Shown here piece after piece: positions 37,761-48,156 of a stretch of DNA of 64,000 nucleotides. The stretch is from Lampropedia cohaerens (GTDB lineage: Bacteria > Pseudomonadota > Gammaproteobacteria > Burkholderiales > Burkholderiaceae_C): positions 186,001-250,000 of the forward strand of contig NZ_LBNQ01000009.1 of the NCBI RefSeq assembly GCF_001005215.1, given 5' to 3'. A model generated the notes under the pieces. The model was given only the letters and a program-made list of their open reading frames with translations. It was not told where the DNA came from and searched no databases. A program made the translations under genes and the position numbers. Within the stretch, counting starts at the first letter, position 1. Every line of letters starts with the position of its first letter.

Positions 37761-40277
37761 ATGAAAAACGACAATCATGAGCCGGGAGCATGGGGGACGG
37801 TCTACCGTTACCTGTTTCTTGTGCTGACATTGGTCACTGGTCTGGTACTGGTGACGTGGGGGGCAAGCTCGTCAGTCTGGGCGGCAGCGCCTATTACCTG
37901 ATCGCCGGCATCGCTTACCTGGCGATGGTGGTGCTGTACTTCCTGCGCCACAGGCTGGCGCTGTGGTTGTCTGCGCTGACGTTTGCGGCCACCGTGGTGT
38001 GGGCACTCTCGGAGGTGGGTTGAGCTTTTGGCTGCTGCTGCCGCGTCTGGTGGTGCCGGCGCTGCTCTTCATGCTCAGCCTGTGGCTGACGGGCCAGCTG
38101 CGCGGCGCTGCGAGCAAGGGCTGCTCGCGCATTGCCAACGGTGCGGGCGTGGTCGTTTTCGTGGCGCTGCTGGCAACGCTGGGCGCGGCATTCGTGCCAC
38201 AAGGCGTGATTCGTAACGAGGTGGCACTGGTGCAGGATCCGGCGCTGGCGACGGAGAATCCGGAAAATCCTGCCGACTGGCGTTACTTCGGTCGCAGCGA
38301 GAACGCCACCAAGTTCGCGCCGTACTCGGACATCACGCCCGAGAACGTTGACAAGCTGCAGGTGGCCTGGACGTACAAGACGGGCCGCGATGGCCGGGGC
38401 AATGACGCCAATACGCTGCAGCAAATCGGTGGCGTGCTGTATTCGTGCACGCCGTTGAATGTGGTCACGGCGCTGGATGTCGACACGGGCGAGGAGCTGT
38501 GGCGGTTCGATCCCAAGATCGAGCCAAGAACCTCGCACCTGACCTGTCGCGTTGGCTATTACGACGCCAGCACGGATCCGGTGGTGGCCTCGCCGGCGTT
38601 GGTACAGCCCCTGCAGGATGATGCATCGTCGGTACCGGACGTGGCCGCCGCCACTGCGCCGACGCAGCAGCCATCGGGCGCGTGCGTGCAGCGCATCCTG
38701 CTGTCGACGGTCGATGCCAACCTGTGGGCGCTGGATGCGCAGACCGGCAAGCCCTGCGAGGACTTCGGCAACGGTGGTGTGGTCGATCTGAAGGTCGTCG
38801 GCATGGGCGAGACGCAAAACGGCCGCTTCTACCACCCGACGGCGGCGCCGACGGTGGCCGGCAATCTGGTCATCATTGGCGGCTGGGTCATGGACATTGC
38901 GCCAACGGCAGCGCCTGGCGTGGTGCGGGCCTTTGACGCGCGCACGGGAGATCTGGTATGGGCCTTTGACCCGCGCACGGGAGATCTGGTATGGGCCTTT
39001 GACCCGGGCAACCCCGAAGGAAACCGCCACGGTCCCGCGCCGGGTGAGACCTATACCATGGGCACGCCCAATGTGTGGGGGCCGATGTCGTTCGACCTGG
39101 ATCTGGGCCTGGTGTTCATGCCCACCGGCAATGGGCCGACCGACTACTGGGGCGGCGCACGTACCGAGGCATCGGAGAAGTACGGCAGCGCGGTGGTCGC
39201 GCTGGATCTGGCCACGGGCGAAAACGCTGGGTGTTCCAGCTGGTGCACCACGATGTCTGGGACTATGACACGCCGTCGCAACCGACGCTGTATACGCTCA
39301 AGAACAAGCAGGGCGAGGATGTGCCGGCGCTGCTCCAGACCTCCAAGTCCGGGCAGATCTTCGTGCTGGATCGCCGCACGGGCCAGCCGCTGTACGACGT
39401 CGAAGAAAAGCCCGTCCCGCAAGAGGGGATGCTCGAAGGCGAACGCCTCTCGCCCACGCAACCCTTCTCGGTAGAGCTGCCCTCCATTGCCACGGATGAG
39501 CTGACGGAGGAGAAGATGTGGGGCATGACGAGGTTCGACCAGCTGTGGTGCCGCATCGACTTCAAGCAAACGGTCTACCAGGGCATTTTCCCGGTGCCGC
39601 AGGAGCGGCCCTATATCCAGTGGCCGGCGCTGCTTGGCGCGCTGAACTGGGGGGGCATCACCATCGACGAATCGCGCGGGCTGGCCTTCGTCAACTCCAT
39701 CGAGATGGCGGTGAAGATGTCGCTCAAGCGCCGTGAAGATCCCACGGTTACCGAGTACGACTACAACGGCAACAAGATGCCGAGCTTCTATGGCACGACG
39801 CGCCCGCAGGATTCCGGTCCGTACGGCGGCCTGCGGGTGGACTTCTTCGAGTCGCCGCTGGCCGTGCCTTGCACGCGCCCGCCATTTGGCACGATGACGG
39901 CGATCGACCTCAAGTCCAAGCAACTGGTGTGGCAGGTGCCCCTGGGCACCGCCGAGGAGCTGGGGCCAACGCTGTTTGGCAAGAAGACGCGGCTGGGCAT
40001 GCCGATGCCAATTGGCATGCCGTCCATCGCGGGCTCGACCGCCACGGCCTCCGGCCTGCTGTTCTTTGCCGGCACGCAGGACAAGTACATCCGCGCCTTC
40101 AACTCGCTGACTGGCGAGGAAGTCTGGCGCCATCGCCTGCCTGAAGGTGTTGCGGCGACACCGATCGTCTACCGCTCGCCCAAGACCGGCAAGCAGTACG
40201 TCGCGATTTCCGCAGGCGGCATCCGCAATGCCAAGCCGCAGACCGACGACATCATCGTCTTCGCGTTGCCGGATTAA
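37761..40277 (+). pseudogene. gcd: Frameshifted PQQ-dependent membrane glucose dehydrogenase
   Basis: A full-length homologue of membrane-bound quinoprotein glucose dehydrogenase is split over three frames. It starts at ATG 37761 (MKNDNHEPGAWG..., GGGGAA upstream). Frame breaks fall at the G6 run 37858-37863, at GGG 38017-38019, and at AAAA in the codons near 39221-39226; each is repaired by adding one base. Between them one reads the N-terminal helices (VSLGGSAYYLIAG), then the propeller (DWRYFGRSENATKF; VHHDVWDYDTPSQPTLY; PYGGLRV) to the end at FALPD. A 33-bp tandem duplication adds 11 residues. As written it cannot make the enzyme. Sequencing error is possible, but no other gene in the window shows such breaks. 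Confidence 0.85.
38939..39006 (+). repeat. 33-bp perfect tandem duplication inside gcd
   Basis: Two adjacent copies (38939-38971 and 38972-39004, matching slightly beyond) encode RTGDLVWAFDP twice, in frame. Homologous glucose dehydrogenases have the segment once, so this is a local duplication within the broken gene. Confidence 0.92.
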
Positions 40278-40335
40278 GCAGCAAAGCCATGGGGCGTGCG
40301 TGATCCGCATGCCCCATTTCCGCTACGAATAGATC

Positions 40336-40362
40336 AAAAGCCCGCACCCGTGCGGGCTTTTT
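40336..40362. terminator. Bidirectional terminator between gcd and pagL
   Basis: AAAAGCCCGCA (40336-40346), loop CCCG, TGCGGGCTTTT (40351-40361), with T-runs in both directions. It serves the convergent gcd and pagL. Confidence 0.92.
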
Positions 40363-40388
40363 GCTGCCAGTAGCGGATGCGTGTTCGT

Positions 40389-40946
40389 TCAGAATCGCTG
40401 CTTGTACTTGAGCTGAACGAGGTTCAGCCCCGGGTTGGGACGCTTGATGCCGGCATTGGAAAAGTGCGAGAAGCGCACGCCGATTTCCTTGTCGGCACTA
40501 ATCCGGTAGCCCACGCCAAGGTGGTCGCCGAACTGGAAGGCAGTGCTGATGGTCTTGTTGGCAAAGCGCGTGGTCGAAAAGAATGTCGCGCCAATGCCCG
40601 CCTCGGCATAGAAGCGCTGGCTGGCGCCGGGCCACCAGCGCAGCAATGGCGTGGCGCTGACTTGCCAGGCATCCTTGTCGGTGCGATTGCCGTCGGCGCG
40701 CCAATAGGCGATGCCAAACTCTCCCACGAGTGTCAGACGGCCCCAGCCGCTGCCCAGCGACGTCTGCCAAAGCGCAGGGGTCTCGTAATTGAGACCAGCG
40801 CGGCCGTAATGCTCGCCGATACCGAACTGCACGCTCATGGCGCCACGATCACCGCCCGCAGCCTCCTGTGCGAAGGCAGCGGGCGCGCAAAGGACGGCTA
40901 CGGCAGCCCACGCAGCCATAGCGAATGGGGAAATTCTTGTTGGCAT
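40389..40946 (-). CDS. pagL: Lipid A 3-O-deacylase (PagL family)
   Basis: Outer-membrane beta-barrel enzyme, 185 aa precursor, that removes the 3-O acyl chain of lipid A. A signal peptide spans about residues 1-26 (MAAWAAVAVLCAPAAFA). The C-terminal active-site region reads VRFSHFSNAGIKRPNPGLN, containing the catalytic His and Ser of PagL. The acidic residue expected about 12 residues after the Ser appears to be replaced (GLN), so activity is not certain. The start at 40946 gives the signal peptide. It stands alone, convergent with gcd. Confidence 0.85.
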   Translation of the reverse strand: MPTRISPFAMAAWAAVAVLCAPAAFAQEAAGGDRGAMSVQFGIGEHYGRAGLNYETPALWQTSLGSGWGRLTLVGEFGIAYWRADGNRTDKDAWQVSATPLLRWWPGASQRFYAEAGIGATFFSTTRFANKTISTAFQFGDHLGVGYRISADKEIGVRFSHFSNAGIKRPNPGLNLVQLKYKQRF

Positions 40947-41109
40947 GATGCGAGAAAGAGAAATAGTGGGTGGCTGCGGTGCAGCGCTGCGGAAGACGCA
41001 ATGCCAGGCCCCGGGCTGGGGCAAGAAACTGCGCAAACTCCCACTTCCCAGCCGCAGGCGGTTCGCATCCGAGGACGGAAGCAACTATAGCGCCTGCGGC
41101 AAAAACACG

Positions 41110-42273
<1,164 letters not shown>

Positions 42274-42534
42274 TCAGGCCGCGGGCGTGATTTCCACGAT
42301 GTGCTTGTTCAAAGCGCCTTTGTGGCGGAAGGACACGTGGCCGTCCACCAGAGCGTACAGAGTGTGGTCCTTGCCGGTACCCACGTTGGTGCCAGCGTGA
42401 AGGCGTGTGCCGCGCTGGCGCACGATGATGGAGCCTGCGCTCACCAGTTCGCCGCCGTAGGCTTTCACACCCAGCATCTTGGGCTTGGAATCCCGCCCGT
42501 TGCGCGTAGAGCCGCCGCCTTTTTTTTGTGCCAT
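42274..42534 (-). CDS. rpmA: 50S ribosomal protein L27
   Basis: 86-aa L27, starting [20 protein letters not shown] with the conserved GGxxTxNGRDS and [20 protein letters not shown] precedes the ATG. Encoded with rplU. Confidence 0.98.
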   Translation of the reverse strand: MAQKKGGGSTRNGRDSKPKMLGVKAYGGELVSAGSIIVRQRGTRLHAGTNVGTGKDHTLYALVDGHVSFRHKGALNKHIVEITPAA

Positions 42535-42568
42535 TTCAAATCCTTTCTTACCGTCGATTCAGACAGAC

Positions 42569-42880
42569 TCAGACGGTGATATCGCCAATCTGCAGCTCGG
42601 TGTAGCGCTGGCGATGGCCTTGGTGCTTGACGTAATGCTTGCGACGGCGCAGCTTGAAGATGCGCACCTTGTCGTGCTTGCCCTGCGAGATGACAGTTGC
42701 CTTGACGCTGGCACCAGAAACCAAAGGTGTGCCCACTTTGAGATCAGCGCCACTGCCAATGGCAAGCACTTGATCGAGCACGATTTCCTGGCCCACGTCC
42801 GCAGCAATCTGTTCTACTTTAATCTTTTCGCCAGCGGACACGCGATACTGCTTGCCACCGGTTTTTACGACTGCGTACAT
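42569..42880 (-). CDS. rplU: 50S ribosomal protein L21
   Basis: 103-aa L21, starting [20 protein letters not shown] and containing [20 protein letters not shown] typical of its C-terminal part. The start at 42880 is the family start. It is the first gene of the rplU-rpmA-obg group and has its own promoter candidate. Confidence 0.98.
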   Translation of the reverse strand: MYAVVKTGGKQYRVSAGEKIKVEQIAADVGQEIVLDQVLAIGSGADLKVGTPLVSGASVKATVISQGKHDKVRIFKLRRRKHYVKHQGHRQRYTELQIGDITV

Positions 42881-42992
42881 GTTTTCACCTTGATCGAAAT
42901 ACGGCCTGGCCCGCAGCAAACGCTGCCAAAACCAGCCTTGGGAGAATCACCCGCACCACAAAGCAACTGTCTGTGAACGAAATGAACCGCAC

Positions 42993-43021
42993 ATTGTAGT
43001 GCGTGGCCATCGCCGATGCAA
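42993..43021 (-). promoter_or_regulatory. Candidate rplU promoter
   Basis: On the minus strand TTGCAT (43021-43016), 17-nt spacer, TACAAT (42998-42993). Spacing is ideal; matches are 4/6 and 5/6. Leader to rplU about 105 nt. Confidence 0.5.
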
Positions 43022-43134
43022 GTTTTTGCCCTAGGTTTCTTGCGGCGATACCACGTTGGGGCGGTGAAGTGCGGCGCCGTGCGGTTAGGCTGCTTCGGGC
43101 GAGTCACCCAAAGGCAACGAAAAAGGAGATGCCC

Positions 43135-43704
43135 ATGCGCGAGGTTGTCAGCGACGCGGTCGTCAGCGACGCGGCCGCAACCGAGCTGGTGCTTTTCTGG
43201 CAGGCGGCCGGACCGCAGCGCTGGTTCAGCAAGGATGCGGCATTCGATGCCGTGTTTGCCGAACGGTTTCGCGCCGTGCATTTTGCAGCGGCCAGGCAGG
43301 AACTGGCGCACTGGCTGGGCGAAGCCGTTTCGGCGCTGGCATTGCTGTTGGCGCTGGACCAGTACCCACGCAACAGCTTTCGGGGCACGGCCCATATGTT
43401 TGCCACCGACTATCTGGCGCTGCATTGGGCCAGGCGTGCCGTTGACGAAGGACATGACCAGCGCGTTGCGCCCGCCTTGCGCAGTTTCTTTTATCTGCCT
43501 TTTATGCATTCGGAAACGTTGGCAGACCAGCAGCGCTGCGTGGCCCTGTGCGAGCCGCTGGGCGGGCAGACCCTGCACCATGCCCGGGAGCACCGCGACA
43601 TCATCGCCCGCTTCGGTCGGTTTCCGCATCGCAACGCGGTGCTGCTGCGTACCAGCTCTGCGCAGGAGCAGGCCTATCTGGATGCAGGCGGATTTGCCGG
43701 CTGA
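43135..43704 (+). CDS. DUF924-family protein
   Basis: A 189-aa all-helical cytosolic protein of the widespread DUF924 family, function unknown. Family features are the N-terminal FWQAAGPQRWFSKDAAFD, the strongly conserved LLLALDQYPRNSFRGTAHMF, and FFYLPFMHSETLADQ, then GRFPHRNAVLLR near the end. AAGGAG at 43123-43128 with 6-nt spacing favours the ATG at 43135 over 43129. It is divergent from rplU and upstream of the Mla operon. Confidence 0.9.
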   Translation: MREVVSDAVVSDAAATELVLFWQAAGPQRWFSKDAAFDAVFAERFRAVHFAAARQELAHWLGEAVSALALLLALDQYPRNSFRGTAHMFATDYLALHWARRAVDEGHDQRVAPALRSFFYLPFMHSETLADQQRCVALCEPLGGQTLHHAREHRDIIARFGRFPHRNAVLLRTSSAQEQAYLDAGGFAG

Positions 43705-43829
43705 CGGCGCGCCGCTCCGGCCGCGCCCAGGCGCAATCGCTACAATTGCCCGCTCATCAGCCCATCCCGGCCCGCGCCATTCGGACGTGGCGGCCGGGCG
43801 CTTCGCATGAGGCACGGCATCTCGCATCT

Positions 43830-44675
43830 ATGACTTTTGATACCCACTCATCCTCAAAGGCTGTGCCGCTGGTCGACATCCGCGACCTGCATTTCGGCTA
43901 TGGCGAGCGCCTGATTCTCTCTGGCGTCTCGCTGCAGGTGCCGCATGGCAAGGTCACGGCCATCATGGGTGCATCCGGTGGTGGCAAGACCACGTTGCTG
44001 CGATTGATCAGCGGCCAGAACATGCCGCCGCGCGGTGCCGTCTTCTTTGACGGCACGGACGTGGGCGCGCAGGACCAGCAGGGCCTGTATGCACTGCGCC
44101 GCCGCATGGGGATGCTGTTTCAGTTCGGCGCGCTGTTTACCGACATGACGGTGTTCGAGAATGTGGCGTTCCCGCTGCGAGAGCACACCCAATTGCCCGA
44201 GAGTCTGCTGCGCGATGTGGTGCTGATGAAGCTCAATGCGGTGGGGCTGCGCGGTGCGCGGGATCTGTACCCCAGCGAAATCTCCGGCGGCATGGCCCGG
44301 CGCGTGGCGCTGGCGCGTGCCATCGCGCTGGATCCGGAGCTGCTGATGTATGACGAGCCGTTCGCCGGGCTGGATCCGATTGCACTGGGCACGACGGCGC
44401 GTCTGATCCGGCGCCTCAATGACGCACTGGGAGCAACCACGGTGCTGGTCTCGCACGATCTGGACGAAACCTTCCAGATCGCCGATCACGTCATCATCCT
44501 GGCCAATGGCGCCATTGCCGAGCAGGGCACCCCTGCGCAGATCCGCGCCAGCAGCGATCCGCTGGTGCGGCAGTTTGTGCGTGGCGAGTTTGATGGGCCG
44601 GTGCGGTTCCATTACCCGGGCCCGACTTTGCAGCAGGATTTCGGCGCGCAGCGCGCCGCAGGAGGTCATCCATGA
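43830..44675 (+). CDS. mlaF: Mla phospholipid transport ATP-binding protein
   Basis: ATPase of the MlaFEDB complex, which moves phospholipids between the membranes to keep outer-membrane asymmetry; 281 aa. Walker A GASGGGKTTLL, signature ISGGMARRVALARA (an Mla-type variant of LSGGQ), and Walker B LLMYDEPFAGLDP. FQFGALFTDMTVFENVAFPL is typical of MlaF. Start at 43830; it overlaps mlaE by 4 nt at its end. Confidence 0.96.
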   Translation: MTFDTHSSSKAVPLVDIRDLHFGYGERLILSGVSLQVPHGKVTAIMGASGGGKTTLLRLISGQNMPPRGAVFFDGTDVGAQDQQGLYALRRRMGMLFQFGALFTDMTVFENVAFPLREHTQLPESLLRDVVLMKLNAVGLRGARDLYPSEISGGMARRVALARAIALDPELLMYDEPFAGLDPIALGTTARLIRRLNDALGATTVLVSHDLDETFQIADHVIILANGAIAEQGTPAQIRASSDPLVRQFVRGEFDGPVRFHYPGPTLQQDFGAQRAAGGHP

Positions 44676-45460
44676 TGCGCAGCTGGCATCCCGCCGAAGT
44701 AGGGTTTCGCACCCGGCGCCTGCTGGCGAACTGGGGCTACGCGGCGCGGTTGTTTGGGCGGCTGTGGCTGCCGGGTCTTGCCGCACTGGCGCGCTTTCGT
44801 CTGGTCAGTGAGCAGATCTTCTTTCTGGGCAACCGTTCGCTGACCATCATTGCCGTCTCCGGCTTTTTCGTCGGCAGCGTGCTCAGTCTGCAGCTGTACT
44901 ACATTCTGCAAAGCTTCGGCTCGGCAGAAACGCTGGGCATGGTTGTGGCGCTGGCGCTGGTGCGTGAGCTCGGCCCGGTCATCACCGCGCTGCTGTTTGC
45001 AGGCCGTGCCGGCACATCCCTGACGGCAGAGATCGGCCTGATGCGTGCGGGCGAGCAGCTCAGCGCGATGGAGATGATGGCGGTCGATCCGGTGCAGCGC
45101 ATTCTGGCGCCCCGGTTTTTCGCCGGCATCATTGCGTTGCCGCTGCTGGTGGCACTGTTCAATGCGGTTGGCATCTTCGGCAGCTGGTTGGTGGGCGTGG
45201 TGCTGCTGGGCGTCGACAGCGGCGCGTTCTGGGGGCAGATGCAAAGCGCCGTGACGGTGTTTGGCGATTTGCGCCAGGGCTTCGTCAAGAGTCTGGTGTT
45301 CGGCGTGGCGGTCACGTTCGTGGCGCTGCTGCAGGGGTATGTGGCGCGACCCACGCCCGAGGGCGTCTCGCAGGCTACCACGCGCACGGTGGTGTTGGCC
45401 TCCGTGTGGGCAGTGCTGGCGCTGAACTTCCTGCTCACGGCGGTCATGTTCACGCCTTGA
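44672..45460 (+). CDS. mlaE: Mla phospholipid transport permease
   Basis: Permease of the MlaFEDB complex, 262 aa, with about five helices. Family stretches include SVLSLQLYYILQSFGSAETL, VRELGPVITALLFAGRAGTS and AEIGLMRAGEQLSAMEMM. Its ATG overlaps the mlaF stop (ATGA). Confidence 0.96.
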   Translation: MMRSWHPAEVGFRTRRLLANWGYAARLFGRLWLPGLAALARFRLVSEQIFFLGNRSLTIIAVSGFFVGSVLSLQLYYILQSFGSAETLGMVVALALVRELGPVITALLFAGRAGTSLTAEIGLMRAGEQLSAMEMMAVDPVQRILAPRFFAGIIALPLLVALFNAVGIFGSWLVGVVLLGVDSGAFWGQMQSAVTVFGDLRQGFVKSLVFGVAVTFVALLQGYVARPTPEGVSQATTRTVVLASVWAVLALNFLLTAVMFTP

Positions 45461-45496
45461 GGCGCTACGGTCCACCGATACTGGAGAGAAACGAAA

Positions 45497-46021
45497 ATGC
45501 AGAAATCGAAGTCGGATGTGTGGGTTGGCCTGTTCGTGATGATCGGGTTTGCGGCGATCGCCTTCATGGCCATGCAGGCAGCCAATCTGCTGCAGATCAA
45601 CTGGCATAGCAATACCTATCAGGTCAGTGCGCATTTTGACAACATCGGCGGGCTCAAGCCGCGGGCGGCGGTGCGCAGCAGCGGGGTAGTGGTGGGTCGC
45701 GTAGCAGCGATCGGCTATGACGATTCGGTCTACCGCGCCAAAGTGGTGCTGGAGCTTGACGACCGGTACCACTTCTCGCGCGACAGTTCGCTCAAGATCC
45801 TCACCAGTGGGCTGCTGGGGGATCAGTATGTCGGGCTCGAACCCGGTTACGAAGACGAGAATCTGCGCGATGGCGACGTCATCACGCAGACCCAATCGGC
45901 ACTGGTGCTGGAGAATCTCATTTCTGCGTTCATGTTCAATTCCGCATCACGGGCCGGAGGGGCGTCGTCCGCCGGCGCGAATGCCACTTCCGATGACGCG
46001 CAGGCCGGGCAGCTGCCTTGA
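45497..46021 (+). CDS. mlaD: Mla phospholipid-binding MCE protein
   Basis: Periplasmic lipid-binding subunit, 174 aa, anchored by one helix (residues about 10-28). One MCE domain follows (VSAHFDNIGGLKPRAAVRSS; LTSGLLGDQYVGLEPG). MlaD hexamers form the lipid channel above MlaE. The C-terminal tail is Ala/Gly/Ser-rich. 36 nt after mlaE with GGAGA ribosome site. Confidence 0.95.
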   Translation: MQKSKSDVWVGLFVMIGFAAIAFMAMQAANLLQINWHSNTYQVSAHFDNIGGLKPRAAVRSSGVVVGRVAAIGYDDSVYRAKVVLELDDRYHFSRDSSLKILTSGLLGDQYVGLEPGYEDENLRDGDVITQTQSALVLENLISAFMFNSASRAGGASSAGANATSDDAQAGQLP

Positions 46022-46076
46022 TGCGAGCTTGCCGGCTGTCCCCACCACATTCCATTGCTAGCCCTGAGTGACAACC

Positions 46077-46898
46077 ATGCCAACTGAACCGACACGTTTC
46101 TCATTGCCAGCGCCGCGTGCCCTGCATCTGTGTGCAGCCATGGGCACTGCACTGACATTGGCTGCCTGCTCGACCACCGGACCGCAAGGCCAGCAGTACG
46201 GTCAGACGCCGGGCGATCCTTTCGAGTCCTTCAACCGCAGCATGTACAGTCTCAACGAAGGCCTGGACCGAGCAATTCTGCGACCGGTAGCCACCGGCTA
46301 CCAGACTGTGGTGCCGGAGCTGGCCCGCAAGGGGGTAGGCAACTTTTTTGGCAATCTCGGCGATGTCTGGTCCTTTGCCAACAACGTGGCGCAGCTCAAG
46401 GGGGAGGCGGCCATGAGCAGTTTCTTTCGCGTCGCTGTCAACACGACGTTTGGTCTTGGCGGGTTGCTCGACGTCGCCAGTGAAATGCGGCTGCAACGCT
46501 ACAAAAGCGATTTCGGTCTGACCTTGGCGCACTGGGGCGTGCCCAGCGGGCCTTACCTGGTGCTGCCGCTGCTGGGGCCGTCCACCGTGCGGGATACGGC
46601 GGCGTTGCCTGCGGACATTTATGGCAATCCGCTGTCTCATCTCAATCCCAGCGAACACCGTTACGGACTGCGCGCACTGAACATCGTTGACACCCGTGCG
46701 CGTTACCTGCGCGCCAGCGATCTGCTGGATCAGGCCGCGTTCGATCCCTACGTCATGGTGCGCGATCTGTATCTGCAGCAACGCACGGGCAGCACCACCG
46801 GCGATGGCGCCGTGGACGAGGACGGCTACATTCCCGATTACGATGAGGAGATGGGAAGTGGCTACGTCCCGGAAGTGGATGAAGCGCCGTTGCAGTAG
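46077..46898 (+). CDS. mlaA: Outer-membrane lipoprotein MlaA (VacJ)
   Basis: Outer-membrane component that extracts misplaced phospholipids, 273 aa. A lipoprotein signal ends in LTLAACSTT (lipobox Cys near residue 32). The MlaA core contains DPFESFNRSMYSLNEGLD, NFFGNLGDVWSFANN and DFGLTLAHWGVPSGPYLVL. A GTG at 46068 is an alternative start. The mlaA gene lies inside the mla operon, the usual arrangement in betaproteobacteria but not in E. coli. Confidence 0.95.
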   Translation: MPTEPTRFSLPAPRALHLCAAMGTALTLAACSTTGPQGQQYGQTPGDPFESFNRSMYSLNEGLDRAILRPVATGYQTVVPELARKGVGNFFGNLGDVWSFANNVAQLKGEAAMSSFFRVAVNTTFGLGGLLDVASEMRLQRYKSDFGLTLAHWGVPSGPYLVLPLLGPSTVRDTAALPADIYGNPLSHLNPSEHRYGLRALNIVDTRARYLRASDLLDQAAFDPYVMVRDLYLQQRTGSTTGDGAVDEDGYIPDYDEEMGSGYVPEVDEAPLQ

Positions 46899-47026
46899 CC
46901 AAGGGGCAGCCTGCGCGATGGCGCCATCTGCTGACAGCGTGCGCAGGAACTTTCCGCCACACTAGGCGACTCAACGGTTATGCCGTTTTTCAGCGCTACG
47001 AGAACCACGAAAGAGGAATGGACGTG

Positions 47027-47659
47027 ATGATGAAGAATTTGCTGCACAAGCTGCTCGGCGCCACGGTGGTGGCAGTGGCCGGCCTACTTGCGGCTGCGCC
47101 TGCCGTTGTGGCCGCGCAGGACATGGCGCCCGATGCCATGATCAAGAAGGTGACTGACGACGTGCTGCGCGAGTTGCGTGAGAACAAGGCGGTGCAGCAA
47201 GGCGACATTGCGGCGGCAACCGATGCCGTCAACCGTATCGTGATGCCGCACATCAATTTCACGCGCATGACGGCCGGTGCGGTCGGCCCCGCGTGGCGCA
47301 ACGCGACCCCCGAGCAACGTCAGCAGATCATCGAGGAATTCAAGGCCATGCTGATCCGTACTTATGCGGGCTCGCTGGACCAGATCGGTGATCTGGAAGT
47401 GGTGGTGCTGCCCATGCGCGCTCAGCCTGACGCCAATGACGTGCTGGTGCGCTCGGAAGTGCGCGGCGGCGAACAGCCCATCCAGCTTGACTATCGACTG
47501 CAGAAAACTCCGGGTGAAGGGCTCGGATGGAAGGTCTATAACGTCAACGTGATGGGGTCGTGGATCGTTGATTCGTACCGCAGCCAGTTCCAGCAGGAGA
47601 TCAATGCCAACGGTATCGATGGCCTGATCCGCGCGCTGCGCAGACGCTCTGCGGAATGA
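47027..47659 (+). CDS. mlaC: Periplasmic phospholipid-binding protein MlaC
   Basis: Soluble carrier shuttling phospholipid between MlaA and MlaD, about 210 aa with a signal peptide (cleavage around AVVAAQD). MlaC stretches include RIVMPHINFTRMTAGAVGPA, FKAMLIRTYAGSLDQ and GWKVYNVNVMGSWIVDSYRS. The ribosome site AGAGGA spacing favours the ATG at 47027 over the in-frame ATG at 47018. Confidence 0.95.
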   Translation: MMKNLLHKLLGATVVAVAGLLAAAPAVVAAQDMAPDAMIKKVTDDVLRELRENKAVQQGDIAAATDAVNRIVMPHINFTRMTAGAVGPAWRNATPEQRQQIIEEFKAMLIRTYAGSLDQIGDLEVVVLPMRAQPDANDVLVRSEVRGGEQPIQLDYRLQKTPGEGLGWKVYNVNVMGSWIVDSYRSQFQQEINANGIDGLIRALRRRSAE

Positions 47660-47762
47660 GCAGTTCCTAGTCAAAGCGCGCTGGCGAAACCAGGGAGTGC
47701 CTCTGACACCGTGCCTTTGGTATCCGCATCGTCTTGCCACCACAACAAGAAATTCGAGCATC

Positions 47763-48074
47763 ATGCCTATCACCCTGCCATTGCCAGCCCGCCTTACCCG
47801 TGACGAAGTGGTGACCTGGGTGCGCAGCGTACAGCCGCAGTTCCAGCAAGCCAAGGAGCATGCCGAGCCTATCCAGGTGGACGCTTCCGCATTGAAGCAG
47901 TTCGACTCCTCGGCGCTGGCAGCGTTGCTGGCAGTGCGCCGCGAGGCGCAGCAGCAGGGCGTGGTCTTTGCCGGTGTGGTGGGGATGTCGGCCACGCTGC
48001 GTTCGCTGGCCGACGTCTATGGCATCGACGAATTGCTGGACGAAGGCCGGGAAAAGCCGTCTGCCGGCCGCTGA
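47763..48074 (+). CDS. mlaB: STAS-domain protein MlaB
   Basis: Small cytosolic STAS-domain subunit, 103 aa, that stabilises and activates MlaF. The STAS core IQVDASALKQFDSSALAALL contains the conserved DSS-type loop. The start at 47763 gives the core domain. It ends the mlaF-E-D-A-C-B operon. Confidence 0.9.
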   Translation: MPITLPLPARLTRDEVVTWVRSVQPQFQQAKEHAEPIQVDASALKQFDSSALAALLAVRREAQQQGVVFAGVVGMSATLRSLADVYGIDELLDEGREKPSAGR

Positions 48075-48106
48075 CCTCGGGCCCGGCGCCGCGCTTGCGG
48101 GGTGTT

Positions 48107-48139
48107 GCGCATTGCCTCGCGTCCCATGGTGCAATGCGC
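48107..48139. terminator. Hairpin between convergent mlaB and proB
   Basis: GCGCATTGC (48107-48115) and GCAATGCGC (48131-48139) form a 9-bp inverted repeat with a 15-nt loop. There is no T-run, so intrinsic termination is doubtful. Confidence 0.35.
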
Positions 48140-48156
48140 CATGCGAGAACAGGTTC

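Noticed and set aside
37858-37863. G6 tract as a proven phase-variation switch
   Set aside because: The tract is short for slippage, and two further frameshifts in the same gene would keep it off anyway.
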